A DNA stretch of 64,000 nucleotides, taken from Laccaria trichodermophora. Taxonomy: Eukaryota; Basidiomycota; Agaricomycetes; Agaricales; Hydnangiaceae. Made by a program: the position numbers and the translations under genes. Below, in pieces: positions 22,011 through 33,014 of the stretch. The notes under the pieces are model-generated. The model was not told the origin of the DNA. It made no database searches and was given only the letters and a program-made list of their open reading frames with translations. How positions within the stretch are numbered: position 1 is the first letter of the stretch; the number at the start of each line of letters is the position of its first letter. The DNA is taken from NCBI GenBank assembly GCA_018417955.1, contig JACTVC010000011.1, forward strand, positions 1,300,262-1,364,261. Reading direction: 5' to 3'.

Positions 22011-22386
22011 AAGGAAATATCGTCATGGTTCAATCCTTCTAATGCACTCGCCTCCGACATAACGAGCTCGTTGAACCAACATCAACTCTTTGCCAGTGGC
22101 CGGCAGACCTCTCACATGCATTGATCGTCTGATCGGTCAGTGCACGTAACCATATCGTTTTTCAGTCACTCTCCTCTGCGAAAGCTCCCTCAGTGTCAAG
22201 AGCTTCTCAGTTACCCCATTTTCGATGCTCTGTGTCATTATAAACATGGTATACCACCCAATCTCTGCCCGTAACACGAAATCTCCTTCTCTTTGGACCC
22301 AGCGTTCGCATCGCGTAGATTCCCCGTCGTGCGTATTCATTCGCAGCTCGTCGTTGCCATGGGTTGCCGCAACGTGACACTTACAG

Positions 22387-22721
22387 CTGTACCCATCGCT
22401 GATTGGGCTCTTGTACAATTGTAAGTTATTTGAAGCGGCCGACGATGCTTACTGACACTTGCCTTCTTTTTTAATTGTTTTACAGCTTATATCGAACTCC
22501 TGAGGGCAAAGGCCTGGGGTGAGAAACACCAAACTCATTGGGGGGTCCTTGCCTCTTCTCGCGCGGACTGCAACCTCGATGAAGGATGGGGGACATGGCT
22601 ATTGCGTGGAGGTAAGTGATACTTGAGTTCTTCGGATGTGTTGGGTTAATACTCAGAAAAATTGTGCATAGGTTTGTGTGGTGTGGGGTGCCCTGCTTTT
22701 GCTCCAGAGGAAGGAGAGTGA
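22387..22721 (+). CDS. Small spliced hypothetical protein (3' exons)
   Basis: Three blocks join cleanly: 22387-22420, 22486-22611 and 22672-22721, with GTAAGT donors and TACAG/ATAG acceptors. They total 210 nt, open to a TGA at 22719. The product reads LYPSLIGLLYN, SYIELLRAKAWGEKHQTHWG, VLASSRADCNLDEGWGTWLL, RGGLCGVGCPAFAPEEGE. Two canonical introns that both preserve frame argue that it is or was a gene. The first exon(s) are not identified and may lie in the tandem units upstream. The family is not recognised. Confidence 0.35.
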
Positions 22722-23004
22722 GCGTAACATCTGTAAAGCCTAGATTTTGGTAGCGAGAACGCGATAGCAGTTGGCGGGTCAGTCGCAGCATGTTTTGCGC
22801 CCTTCCTACCAAATTTCTCCATTGAAAACCAAGAATTGACGATGGGTATTTTCTACGTTAGGGATTACGTGCAACGGTGGTCTAGCATTACGATGCGTGA
22901 ACAATTAACATTGATGGGTCTGTAACCACGATGGAGATAGCCTTCCATGCTAAGCGTCAGAGAGTAACTCAATCCCACTGACTCTCGAGCGACACGAGCC
23001 TCCT

Positions 23005-24840
23005 TCAATGGTCCGTTCGCTTCGGTACTGTCACATACTTTTCACCCTCCATAAACTTGACAACCGCGCCATCTCTCCAGGGGATCTCCTTCATATTCGG
23101 GCACGTCTTTAATATCTCTTTAGCAAGTTCTGGCTCTATCTCCGAGCCCTTGGCTCCAGAAGGTGGCCATAGGCATATCCCATTCACCCTCGTGAGGCGT
23201 GGCCAATTGGCAAGGAAGGGTAACCAGGAGGTGTGTGGGGTCGGGTTGTCATACTAGTGTCAGTCAGTATGATGCTTGGAGTAGTAAGACGCGTACGTAC
23301 AACAGATTTGATCAGATACGGAGGTGTCGATAACGCTTCCAAGTTTGGGGTTAGCTTTGCTAGCGCCTCGAGCTGGTCCACCTCTGTGAGGTTCCGAAGG
23401 GATAACGATTTTAGATTTTTCATCTCTCTCAGCCTAAAAGCGCGTTCCAGTCTGATGTTGTCATCTTCATATGCGTTCGCCAGCGGAAGTTCGCTCCACG
23501 TGTCAAAATCAGCCACTGGGGACTCAATTTCAATCTCAGGCGCATTCCAATCACGCGGCTCAACACCCGTGAGCTCTCTAATCGTCGAGTGGTCCGGAAC
23601 ACCACACAGAATAGGACGGGCCAGTTTGGGGTGGACAACAAGACACGTAAGATTCGGCAGCGCGTCTTTTTTCAAGCCTGTCATATCCAATTCAAAGTTC
23701 TGTGTGGGCCTGTCGACAGGAATTGATAAATAAGCAGCAAAAAATTGGAGTGTGGGGTGCCTATTCAAAAACTGCGTAATGACTTGTTTGCCAACAACCA
23801 CATCGCCAAGTTGGAGGGAGGTTAGGCAGGGCCATGTGATCCCTGCAAGAATGGAGGAGATGTCAGTGAATGGGTCCCCTCCATAGATTATGTAGAAGCT
23901 GTGATCGTATATCCCCAGCGCTAGGAACTATATGGAGCGATTCAAAGTCGGCCATGATGGAAGAGCTTGTACAAGACCCCACCTCAAGATCTGGACATGA
24001 GTGCAGGAGTGCTTGCAGCCGATCAGTATTGATTCTAGGAGGAAAGTTGATGTCGGAAGAATTGTCCGAATCATCGTCTTCGGTGACGCCTTCCGCCTCG
24101 TTGAATGGTGTATAGTCTATCTTCAACTCCACATGTGTGAGGTTTCGAAGGGTATACATCTACCGAAATAGTTTTGCATAGACCCAAAATGAAAATATAG
24201 GAACACGTACAGAACTATCAAAGATAGACAAGGCATTTGCAGACATCGTTTGGTTTCGCCCAAGATCCGTGACTATCAGTTTCTTCACTTGAGTGTGGTC
24301 CCTCAACGCAGTCCATACGTCTTCGGAGTAAACTTCAGGTGGGGTATCCCCAGATGACCCCGATCCAGACAACGGCAGCACCTCTTGTCCCTCATTGACC
24401 AAAGGAACCTGACGATCCCAAGTAAAGCTCTCAAGGTTGATGAGCACGCGTAGAGCCTGAATCAACAGCCTTTCAGATTCCTCCACGTCAGCTTCTGTCA
24501 CTCTTCCTGAAGGCACCGTGCACCGTAAGCCAGGGATAAGAACCCGTTCCATTTCCTTCTTATCCAACAGACCATGCCCATCTTCCCTTAAAATCACGAG
24601 CTCCCGCACCCGAGACGCCAATGTTGGGTTCTCCGCCAGGTACCCCCAAAGCGCATTGTTCCCCAAGTGCGTCCTGATAGAGCGATAGCGCAATTCTGGC
24701 ATGCCAAGACGAAATAGATCACAACTGGTAAGCGCCACTGCGAGGAGGTCGGCCGGAGAAGATATGAACGTCAGAAGGTGGGCGTAGACGTCCAGGTTCA
24801 ACGCCGTGGTCATTGTCAAGCTCTCTGTCGCGTCTTTCAT
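23005..24840 (-). CDS. F-box / leucine-rich-repeat-like protein, multi-exon
   Basis: The start is ATG 24840. The N-terminal F-box-like region reads LNLDVYAHLLTFISSPADLL then LRYRSIRTHLGN, followed by leucine-rich segments (SRVRELVIL, LINLESFTWD). Exons: 24840 to about 24209, ending IFDSS; from 24159 (MYTLRNLTHVELKIDY, an acidic loop, then HSCPDLEVGS); then LGIYDHSFYIIYGGDPF to the end of SLSLRNLTEVDQLEALAKL; and a last exon YDNPTPHTSWLPFLANWPRL, then CPNMKEIPWRDGAVVKF to the stop at 23005. All introns are 45-65 nt with GT-AG ends. F-box proteins recruit substrates to SCF ubiquitin ligases through Skp1; this lineage-expanded fungal group is largely uncharacterised. No disabling change is seen. 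Confidence 0.75.
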
Positions 24841-26397
24841 GGTTTAAGTGGAGCCAAAGTGGAGCGCCGTTTGAAGAGGGTGATGAAAGGACCCTCCGGA
24901 TCCATGAGGTGGTTTATGACAAGATGGCCTTGACGACCAAACAAAGGTGCCAACTTGCGACCAGTCCCTTGTCCCAGAAACAACAATTTTGCAACAATTG
25001 CTGGACTACTACATGTGTACGGGAATCCGTAGAACTTAAATAAGGTGCAATGTGGACGTATGTAGACTCTAATGGCCAATCATTTCGGGGCCTTGAACAG
25101 TATTGGCACGGCGTTGCAAGTTATACCTGCTAACAGTCCAGCAACCATGTAAGTGCCATACTTGTGAAGCTGCACGGCTCTCTGCCTGGCGACAAATCTG
25201 AATTACGTTGGTCCACATCGAGAACAAAAGGTCACCACAAGGTGAACCAAATCATTTAGATCTGGGATTGGAGCGAGTGAACACCCACAGGAAACCATCC
25301 AGACGCCTTCAACATCTCCACTTAAGTGTTCACAACACTCCAATAAGCGCACTTTGTTGAAATGTGAAGACCCGCAGAGTCTCCCACAGGCTTCAATCAT
25401 GGCTACAGGCTTCAATCATTGGATCTGCGATAGAAGCGAGCCTGGATCCAACGGACCGACTATACCATTCGTCCTTGCAGTAGAAACAATAACAGCTTTG
25501 ACAGGGAAAAGCAGAACTGTTGACTGCGAATACCGTTGTCGAGAAGTCTTGATTAGCCATTTGGCAAAGGGATCGAAAGCACAATGATATCCCCTTTCAG
25601 CCATATACACATCATGTATGTTTCTATCGGATTTGATCAATCGTCATACAAAAAGCCAATCGCAGACTTCCACCTGGGCAACCGTTAGCTACTGCCATAG
25701 CTTCGGAAACGGCGAACCCAATATAGCAGAAGTCGGGGAAATGGGACCCAAGTTGACAAGAGTCAGATGACTTTCGGTTGCGAGAGGTTCGAATCAGTTC
25801 AAGAACGCTCACGAGGAAAGTAGTTGATCAAGCAACACACAGCTCCAATTACGAACCCCTTGAACTAGCTGAGAAACCTTTGGACTATCTGAAAGATCTG
25901 GCGTTCTTGGGAAGGTAGTTGATTTCGAAGGAAGCGTTGGAGAGCCCACGTGTTTCTCGACTCCAGTCCTGCTCACGCAGCTGATTACTCAAGTTGACGT
26001 TACCAGAGCAATTCGTCCATCAGAGGGGGTTTCAACGATTTCGGGAATATGTAGACTAGAGCCTTCAGCTCGGCTCAGGGGCTGATCCCAGAGAGCCAGA
26101 GGAGCAGGGGTATGTGAATTGAAACTGCGGCTCCTTTGTTGCTTCACAGCTTCAAGAGGGTGTACCAGCCTCACTTGTGGCCGATAACACCACCTGAGGT
26201 ATGAGAAAGACGGGGACCCCATTGATTGACCAAAACGCAAGATGAGGAGCAAGGATATCGAGGATGGGACATATCGTAATGACGGAGAGTTGGGGTGTAG
26301 AACAGAATTATTGAGGTCCTGATGAGGACGACGGTACAGCACTTCCGGAAGGTAATGTCATGGTGCTGAACGGAGAGACCCAGAACATAGACCAGTA
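24841..26397. other. Intergenic, no gene recognised
   Basis: About 1.5 kb between a divergent F-box start and the stop of the next minus-strand gene. Only short overlapping ORFs without family resemblance are present. The promoter of the F-box gene should lie at the left end. Confidence 0.5.
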
Positions 26398-27708
26398 TCA
26401 GAGGGCCGAAATCGCGCCCATCATCTTCAAATACGTTGACGGCGAACTCGCAGCACCCTTTCCCTTTGGCCCAACAAAACCCGCCAAGGTCCTCGCGCCC
26501 CCAGCACGACCAGCTGCATAGTCCGCTATGTACCTCGTAACGGTACCTTCTTTCGTCCCTGACAGGCGAACAACCTCAGCCACAACCTTCTGGTCTTTCA
26601 AGCTCTGGTCGAGGTCAGAAGAAATGCATGAATACAGGACACCAAGGAAAGTTTGCGTGCGCCCGTTGGCAATCAGTTCGGACGGATTGGTAAAGTATCG
26701 ATATCGTTTTGGCAAGAACCGGATGCGGGAGTGGAGGGGTTTGACTGCTGGGCCTGTCGTTCCTGGGTGTGACAGGTCAAGGCCAATACGCGGGGAGTTG
26801 TATACCTTCAAGCCAGGGCTGTGAGGAGAGTGCTTGAGATAGAGTTTGTAGGATGGGGCATCGGTGCCAGGATTAGCACTGTGGAGGAAAGCAGTCCTCT
26901 CCCCTGCCCACTTGGTCTCAACCAACTCGGTAATGGAGGCTGCTCCGCTGAGTAAGAGGATTTGGTCGACTAGGAGGGAGGGGCCTGAGATCACTTGGGG
27001 CTTTGGACCGAGTTTGCGCATGGATCTGAGGAGAATGCCACCGCGTGGCAAGGGTGGTAACTCCTGGCTGGAAGACAAGTCCGATGGCCCAGGAGCGCTC
27101 GGAGTGGTAGGAGAGGGTGTGAAGTATGGAGACGTGGTGGCGATGGATGAAGAGGGGCCACCAATGGTCACATCCATACCCTTCCTCGAGCCACCTCTGT
27201 AGTAGTCCGTTAGACTGGTAGCGCTGCGGTTTGAGTCTGCGGAGCGACGTGGAGGTCGATGAAAGTACCTATCGTCGATTTAGTATACGAGCCCAAGTTC
27301 AATTAGATTCAGCGTGGACAATGCTCACCACCGCCCACAGATTTTCTGCTCCTCGCCTCCATGGGTATATGGGTCCTCATGGCATCCAGCTTTCTGCAGA
27401 TAAAATTCCAGCTCTAGAATCTGGAACTCCGTTTCAACGTTTTCGCATTTTAGAACAAGGTGGAAGTCGCGTAGAAGGGCGTTGGCTACGACGTCAAAGC
27501 GCGCCTTTATGCATTGCTCGTCGGAAAGGTGCGAGAAATCCAATAGCTGTTGAAGAGACTCTTCAGTGATGGAGGTGAGCTGGTTGTGGCCATCGTTCGA
27601 TGTGACGGTTTGGTCACTGGCTTGCACGCTGAACCCCCGGTTTACTTTGGATTTCTTCGCGACCGCAGCTACCTGGGTATCGTCTGCGTCAAGAGCCCTC
27701 TTGTTCAT
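26398..27708 (-). CDS. Uncharacterised conserved fungal protein, AAG/MPG-glycosylase-like layout (copy A)
   Basis: The start is ATG 27708 (MNKRALDADDTQ), chosen because the tandem copy starts the same way. Exon 1 ends at 27329, with an intron at 27328-27269 (GTGAGC to ATAG), and exon 2 runs from 27268 to 26398. After a disordered basic start come an acidic/leucine region, then ILELEFYLQKAGCHEDPYTH, GGEEQKICGRW/YFHR across the intron, a Ser/Pro linker, PRGGILLRSMRKL, ISGPSLLVDQILLLSG, PRIGLDLSHPGTTG and RIRFLPKRYRYFTNPSELIA. The order of an E-F-Y-L strand, HxDPxTH, GGILLRS, GPSLLVD and PRIGxDLSHPG recalls 3-methyladenine (methylpurine) DNA glycosylases, whose SGP-L motif precedes a similar strand. 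I infer this only by eye. About 415 residues, intact. C-terminus GKGAASSPSTYL then ISAL. Confidence 0.7.
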
Positions 27709-27977
27709 CTGACGATGACCGTCGAAAGCAAAATTTAGGTACCAAAAGTAGCAGGACCGAAAAGAGGAAGAACCTTCAACCAAGCCTACTTTTGGAACGT
27801 TGCGCCAACGTTTATGGCGCAAACCCAAAACTCTCAAAAATTCTGACGGTATGTGGGTGGACATCTGGGACATCAATTAATGAGATTGCAAAAAATTTTA
27901 GGTAACTACATCGCATCCAAAACAATATAGCCATGATTGGTTTGGATGATAGTGACGATGAAACGACGAGAGCAGAT

Positions 27978-29277
27978 TCAGAGGGCTGAAATCGCACCCA
28001 TCATTATCAAATACGTCGAAGGCGAGCTCGCAGCGCCCTTTCCTTTGACCCCAATAAAGTCCTCCAACAATTTCGCGCCCTCCGCCCGACCACCAACAAA
28101 GTCCGCCAAGTACTTGCTAGCAGTCCCTTGTTTCATTCCCGACAGTCGGACAACCTCGGCTAGCATCTTCCGGTCCTTCAAACCCTTATCAATATCAGAA
28201 GGCATGCGTGAATACACGATCCCAAGGAAAGTCTGAGCGCGCCCGTTGGCAACGAGCTCAGATGGGTGGGTGAAATATCGATAACGTCTTGGCAAGAAAC
28301 GGATGCGGGAGTGGAGGGGCTTGACTTCTGGGCCGGTAGTTCCTGGGTGGGACAGGTCGAGCCCAATACGAGGAGACTTGTATATCTTTGAACCCGAGGA
28401 GTGTGACTCTCCTCCCTTGAAAAATCCAGCTAAAGATCCTGGCTGGGACTGGGATGGCGAATGTTTGAAATAGAGCTTCACAGATTGGGCGTCGGTGCCG
28501 GTATTGGCGTTGGGGAGGAAAGCGGAGGTGTCTCCTGCCAGCTTTGTCTCGACAAATTCAGCCACGGAGGCTGCTTTGCTGAGTGTCAGGATTTGGTCGA
28601 CTAATAGTGAGGGACCTGAGATGACTTGTGTGTTCGGACCAAGTTTTCGAATGGATCTGAGGAGGATGCCACCTCGTGTTTCTTTTCCTCGGCTAGCAGC
28701 CACAGAAGAAACGGGAGTGCTGGAGGAAGGTGCGGAGTCCGACATGGCGGCAACGGACTGAGGGGGGCCACCGAAGGTCAAATCCAAGCCTTTCCTTGAA
28801 CCAGTTCTGTACTCCGTCAGACTGGTGGAGTTCAGATTCGAGTTTGTGGATTGACGTGGTGCACGATGAAAGTACCTGTGGATGACTTGGTTAGTAAATG
28901 TACGTGTCCTGAAAGGGATCCGGAAATGCTCACCATCGTCCGCTGACTTTCTGTTCTTCACTCCCATGGGTAAACGGGTCCTCATGACAGCCAGGTTTTC
29001 GCAGGTAAAACTCCAGCTCTAAAATTTGAAATTTCGTTTCCACGTCACCGCATTTCAGAACGAGGTGATGATCGTTTAGAAGGGCACCGGCAAGGACCTC
29101 GAACCGCGCTGTTATGCTTTCCTCGTCGGAGAGCTGCGACAAATCCAAGAGTTGCTGGAGGGACTCGATGGTGATGCTTTTATTCGTGATAGTCTTGTTA
29201 CTCGCATCAACTTTGTTTCTCTTCACGGCTTTGGAGATCTGCGAATCACCAGCGTCTGCGTCGAGATTTCTCTTCAT
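27978..29277 (-). CDS. Uncharacterised conserved fungal protein, AAG/MPG-glycosylase-like layout (copy B)
   Basis: Tandem paralogue of the gene at 26398-27708, same strand and same structure. ATG 29277 (MKRNLDADAGDSQ), exon 1 to 28934, intron 28933-28876 (GTGAGC to ACAG), exon 2 28875-27978. The shared blocks are LELEFYLRKPGCHEDPFTHG, YFHRAPRQS, RKGLDLTFGG, GGILLRSIRKL, ISGPSLLVDQILTLSKA, SPRIGLDLSHPGTTG and RYRYFTHPSELVANGRAQTF. Copy B has an extra linker (SLAGFFKGGESH) that copy A lacks. Both are open throughout. The conserved residues are identical in the two copies, so both are probably under selection. Function is not established. Confidence 0.7.
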
Positions 29278-29632
29278 TCCTGACGGTGACGAGCCAGTGG
29301 CGGAAGATTCCAGATAAATGGACCATTCTCAGTCTCGGTTTTATGGGCGCTGATTAGAACAGGGTTGACGGGAAGCGGGAATTTGTCAGGAGGGTTGACA
29401 AAATTGACTCGTCCGCCGCTTTCTATTTTCGGTAAAATACCGGTTTCCCGTAGTTGGAAACCAAGAGCGGCCTCCAGTCGGATGGACAACTTGAAGTTCA
29501 AAACACCATTCATGAAGTAATAAATGCTTAAATGAACTCATCAGAGTCGTGGTGAAAATTCAGCTTTAATTCTTGAAGATTTGTTGCAATTCAGTTCCCA
29601 AGCATTCGGTCGTCATCCCCTTGCTGATAAAT

Positions 29633-31177
29633 TTACATCGCAACGTCTATAGTGAGCTGCTGTACGTCCGTTCCTCTTAATCCATGCAGGCAATCCACAG
29701 CAGCGCCCAGGTGACATAGCTGAAGCAAAGATGAAACGGAATCCACACTCCGAAGGCAGACTGTGCGGAGACGAGCGGGAGGTGGATGTACCCCCGACGT
29801 AATAAGTTGGGTGTTTAGCCGGGAACAGGCCATTTGAATGATACCAGGAAGGGCATCACCCAAACCCCTTTTTCGTACTGTTAACATTTGCAGGTTAGGG
29901 AGGAGATTGGGAACATCTGACTCGGGAGAGTCGTGAGGAAGTGTCTTCCACACAAGGTCATTCATGATCAGGTTCAGAGCATTAGAGCCCTGTCGGATGG
30001 AGATGTCAAGTGATTCAACCAACGGGACTCCTTCAAATGTGTCTTTCATGTCTTCCGCGGAAATGTGTTGTAATCCAAGATGAGTTATTGCTGCGGATGA
30101 GCGATCTATGAATGCTCTCAAAGTCTGCCCGAGTGAATCCGACTGAGGCGCAACAGAACGTAATGGCTCGTAAACGATGGCTCGAAATCGGGATAAGCTG
30201 GGGGCTGTCAATAATTTGGCAATGTCGCAAATAGTGGCTTCGGAGTCTGAAAGTGTTAGGTCTCTGAGATGCAGTAAACACAATGATTGCGTTACTGAGG
30301 CGCCATACGACCAAATCCCGGAGAGATGTGCATGTGTGAGGGCCGACATTTGATCCAAAGCTGGATGGAGATCGATGATGTGAATGTGCTGTGCTCTAAA
30401 ATGCGTGAGTTGGGACCAGGGCATATTGACCAATCTAATGGCGGGTGTGAAACAACCTGATAGTTTGAGATAAGTAAGTTGAGGAAGGTTGTGCGGAAGA
30501 CGACAGAGTGGAGTGTTTCTCAGTTTGTCCGAGAGTGTAAGGCGTTTGAGGCGGGATAAGGCCATTACCTCCGAGCTCTTTATGGAATTAAACAAATCAA
30601 GGTCAATTGATAACTCATCCCAACGACCAGAGAGATTTGACGCCATGAGCCGCACGATGGTAACAAGGCCTTGGAATTCTCTGAGATCCTTTACGCTCAA
30701 CTGAGGAGTGATGGACATGCAAACCGGACGTGTGCCGGACTGGCTGTGGGCAAGATTGACGAAGCGCAAGTAGATGTGGAGCCTTTCCCTTGGGGAAAGC
30801 GCGGGCAAAGTGTCGAGGTCTAGCTCAACTCTGCGCCATAGGTCGGGAGTTGTCGACGCGACCGCGCGCCAGTGGGCAGAAACATGGCCGACTTTAAACG
30901 GCAACCATTCTATGTTGGTCGTGCTCACAAAAGGGAAGCATAAGGTGAAGATCTTCTGAAGGATCTCCACAGGGAGGCGGCGAATGGGAGCTAAAAGTGC
31001 TTTGTTACGATCGACGCGCAGCTGAATTGCTTGTCGCCGACGCTGGAGATCAAGGAGCGTTGTTTGGAGCTTGGATAGTTCCCTGTCAAGAAAGTCGATA
31101 TCGACGCCGTCGTGACGGACAATCTCTTCAATCTCATGTCGGGTATCTGAATCTGGCGTGGTATTTTCCCGTAGCAT
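29633..31177 (-). CDS. F-box-like protein, single exon (514 aa)
   Basis: An unbroken ORF from ATG 31177. The N-terminus (about residues 28-60) is a coiled coil (LDRELSKLQTTLLDLQRRRQ), followed by the F-box-like stretch APIRRLPVEILQKIFTLCFP and the tryptophan-containing VSAHWRAVASTTPDLWRRVE. This arrangement is very common in agaricomycete F-box proteins. The remainder is a series of irregular leucine-rich segments (SRLKRLTLSDKL, PQLTYLKLSGCF, ALTHAHLSGIW, HLRDLTLSDSE, NLQMLTVRKRGLG). Likely an SCF substrate adaptor; the target is unknown. Nothing looks damaged. Confidence 0.8.
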   Translation of the reverse strand: MLRENTTPDSDTRHEIEEIVRHDGVDIDFLDRELSKLQTTLLDLQRRRQAIQLRVDRNKALLAPIRRLPVEILQKIFTLCFPFVSTTNIEWLPFKVGHVSAHWRAVASTTPDLWRRVELDLDTLPALSPRERLHIYLRFVNLAHSQSGTRPVCMSITPQLSVKDLREFQGLVTIVRLMASNLSGRWDELSIDLDLFNSIKSSEVMALSRLKRLTLSDKLRNTPLCRLPHNLPQLTYLKLSGCFTPAIRLVNMPWSQLTHFRAQHIHIIDLHPALDQMSALTHAHLSGIWSYGASVTQSLCLLHLRDLTLSDSEATICDIAKLLTAPSLSRFRAIVYEPLRSVAPQSDSLGQTLRAFIDRSSAAITHLGLQHISAEDMKDTFEGVPLVESLDISIRQGSNALNLIMNDLVWKTLPHDSPESDVPNLLPNLQMLTVRKRGLGDALPGIIQMACSRLNTQLITSGVHPPPARLRTVCLRSVDSVSSLLQLCHLGAAVDCLHGLRGTDVQQLTIDVAM

Positions 31178-31668
31178 CTCTAGGGTCGGCGTCGCATAAG
31201 ATGAGTCCTCGAAGGCCCGACCACTGATCTGGCCACATCTTTCGCAGATTACGGAAGGAATCCTTCAAAATTCATCAAGATAAGGGAGATTCGACATGAA
31301 GGAAAACTTGCTGTATCATGGTCTCTCGATGTGTAGTATGTTGCCTCAAGGGAAGGTGACAGCGCACCTTGTGGTGATATAAGAACTTGACTGCCTCTAG
31401 TGGAGTAGCCGCAAGGCAAGGTGCCTTGGAGCCTGAGGCGATGGAAAAAACTGTCAAAGTTTGGTATCGATCGACGTGTGAATGTGACAAATTTCTCATC
31501 GCCCAACTCAGCCTCCTGATGCGCTCGTCGTTCCACGCGCCCCAACTTGTTGCTCGACGCTCACCATCGGTACTGCACCGCACACTCTTCTTTTTCTGCG
31601 ACTCATTTATAGTTCAGTCTGGCACCTATATTCTTAGTTTCTTGTACAGCATTTAATTTTTATTGGTA

Positions 31669-32079
31669 CAGTCATCCACCCACTAATGATACACTGAAAT
31701 TGAGAAATTAGCATCAACAAATGTGAGCACAACCTTTCACCACAAAAACTACATTAAAATCTTAGATAAATGCCCTTCTACAACTGCACCAAATTTCAGA
31801 ATGTTTGAACATCATTTGACAAAGAAAAACCAAAATTACAGGTGTATCATTGAGGGGTGTGACTGTATTTCGGCCATTTCCGAAAACAGTCCATTTTGAA
31901 AACTCCATAGCATCGTCAATGCTGCCTCAATTGTCTCCAAATTTTGTACAGTGGTAGATACGAGCTTTTATTACTTGTTACAACTTGTTTCATAAAAATT
32001 GGTGCAGTATTGAGTGACATATTAGCTAGTCAAAAGTGTATCAAATGGGGGTGGTGTATCATTAGGGGGTGGATGACTG
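31669..32079 (+). mobile_element. Tc1/mariner-type MITE, copy 1
   Basis: Terminal inverted repeats begin CAGTCATCCACCC on both sides and extend through CTAATGATACAC, with a TA on each flank (31667-31668 and 32080-32081). The length is 411 bp with no coding capacity. The inside (AGAAATTAGCATCAACAAAT, TTTCGGCCATTTCCGAAAAC, CTAGTCAAAAGTGTATCAAA) recurs in reverse orientation in the copy at 32601-33012. The TA duplication is diagnostic of the Tc1/mariner superfamily. Confidence 0.85.
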
Positions 32080-32397
32080 TATCCAAACAATATCTTTTTC
32101 AGCACTTCAAGTTGTTCAACTTGAGATTCTAGAACTTTCACAGAATTGACAGGTCATCTCAGTCAGTCAACCACGGATACCCTCTCTTGGCCAGCACGCT
32201 GTATGCTATAATACTACGTTATATAGAAGCGATTGTAACTTGGATAATCACGAATAACGATCTTTAAAGCGGAAGGCAAAATTTTAGAATATCGGGATCA
32301 ATGGTAAAGTATGCACACATACGCCAGAAAACCACTTGGCTTATACCGACCTTTTGAGGTTTCCAGACGTGATGGTCATTGGCGATTCAACAGATGT

Positions 32398-32481
32398 GGC
32401 TACCTAGCGCAATGGTAGCGCGTTTGGCTTCGATGGCTTAACGGTACCAAAAGGTTGCAGGTTCGAGTCCTGCGGTGGTCA
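32398..32481 (+). tRNA. tRNA-Arg (anticodon UCG) with 12-nt intron
   Basis: The cloverleaf closes fully. The acceptor is GGCTACC paired with GGTGGTC (two G-U pairs), with discriminator A at 32481. The linker is TA, the D stem is GCGC/GCGC with loop AATGGTA, and the anticodon stem is TTTGG/CCAAA. The loop is C-T-TCG-A then a 12-nt intron (32434-32445, TGGCTTAACGGT) at the canonical 37/38 position, then A. The variable loop is AGGTT, and the T stem is GCAGG/CCTGC with loop TTCGAGT. The anticodon at 32430-32432 is TCG, decoding CGA. It lies between two inverted MITE copies. Confidence 0.88.
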
Positions 32482-32600
32482 CTTTGAACAAGGAAACGTT
32501 GCCTTTTGTTTTGGAGGACACCAATCATAAAGAGCTTCATGGCAAATTTTTCTGCGAAGAATTGAACGTACAAATAAAATGATGCAGAAAATACCAAGTA

Positions 32601-33012
32601 CAGTCATCCACCCCCTAATGATACGCCACCCCTGTTTGATACACTTTTGACTAGCCTATATCTCACTCAATACTACACCAATTTTTACGAAACAAGTTGT
32701 AACATGTAGTACATGCTCATATCTACCACTCTACAAAATTTGGATGCAATCGAGGCAGCATTGATAAAGCTGTGGAGCATTCAAAATGGACTGTTTTTCG
32801 GAAATAGCCGAAATACAGTCACACCCCTCTGTGATACACCTATAATCCTACTTTTTCTCTGTGAAATGCTGGTCAAACATTCTGAAATTTGGTACAGTCA
32901 TAGATGGGCATTTATCCGAGATTTTCATGTAGTTTTTATTGTGAAAGGTTGTTCTCAAATTTGTTGAAGCTAATTTCTCATTTTTGGTGTATCATTAGCA
33001 GGTGGATGACTG
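32601..33012 (-). mobile_element. Tc1/mariner-type MITE, copy 2 (inverted relative to copy 1)
   Basis: A 412-bp element with TIRs starting CAGTCATCCACC and flanking TA at 32599-32600 and 33013-33014. Its inside is the reverse complement of copy 1 with scattered substitutions (for example ACTTTTGACTAGC, GGACTGTTTTTCGGAAATAG, AGCTAATTTCTCA). The two copies make a possible long hairpin around the tRNA-Arg gene. Confidence 0.85.
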
Positions 33013-33014
33013 TA

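Noticed and set aside
25989..26342. 117-codon minus-strand ORF
   Set aside because: No recognisable domain, no conserved splice sites and atypical composition; probably chance.
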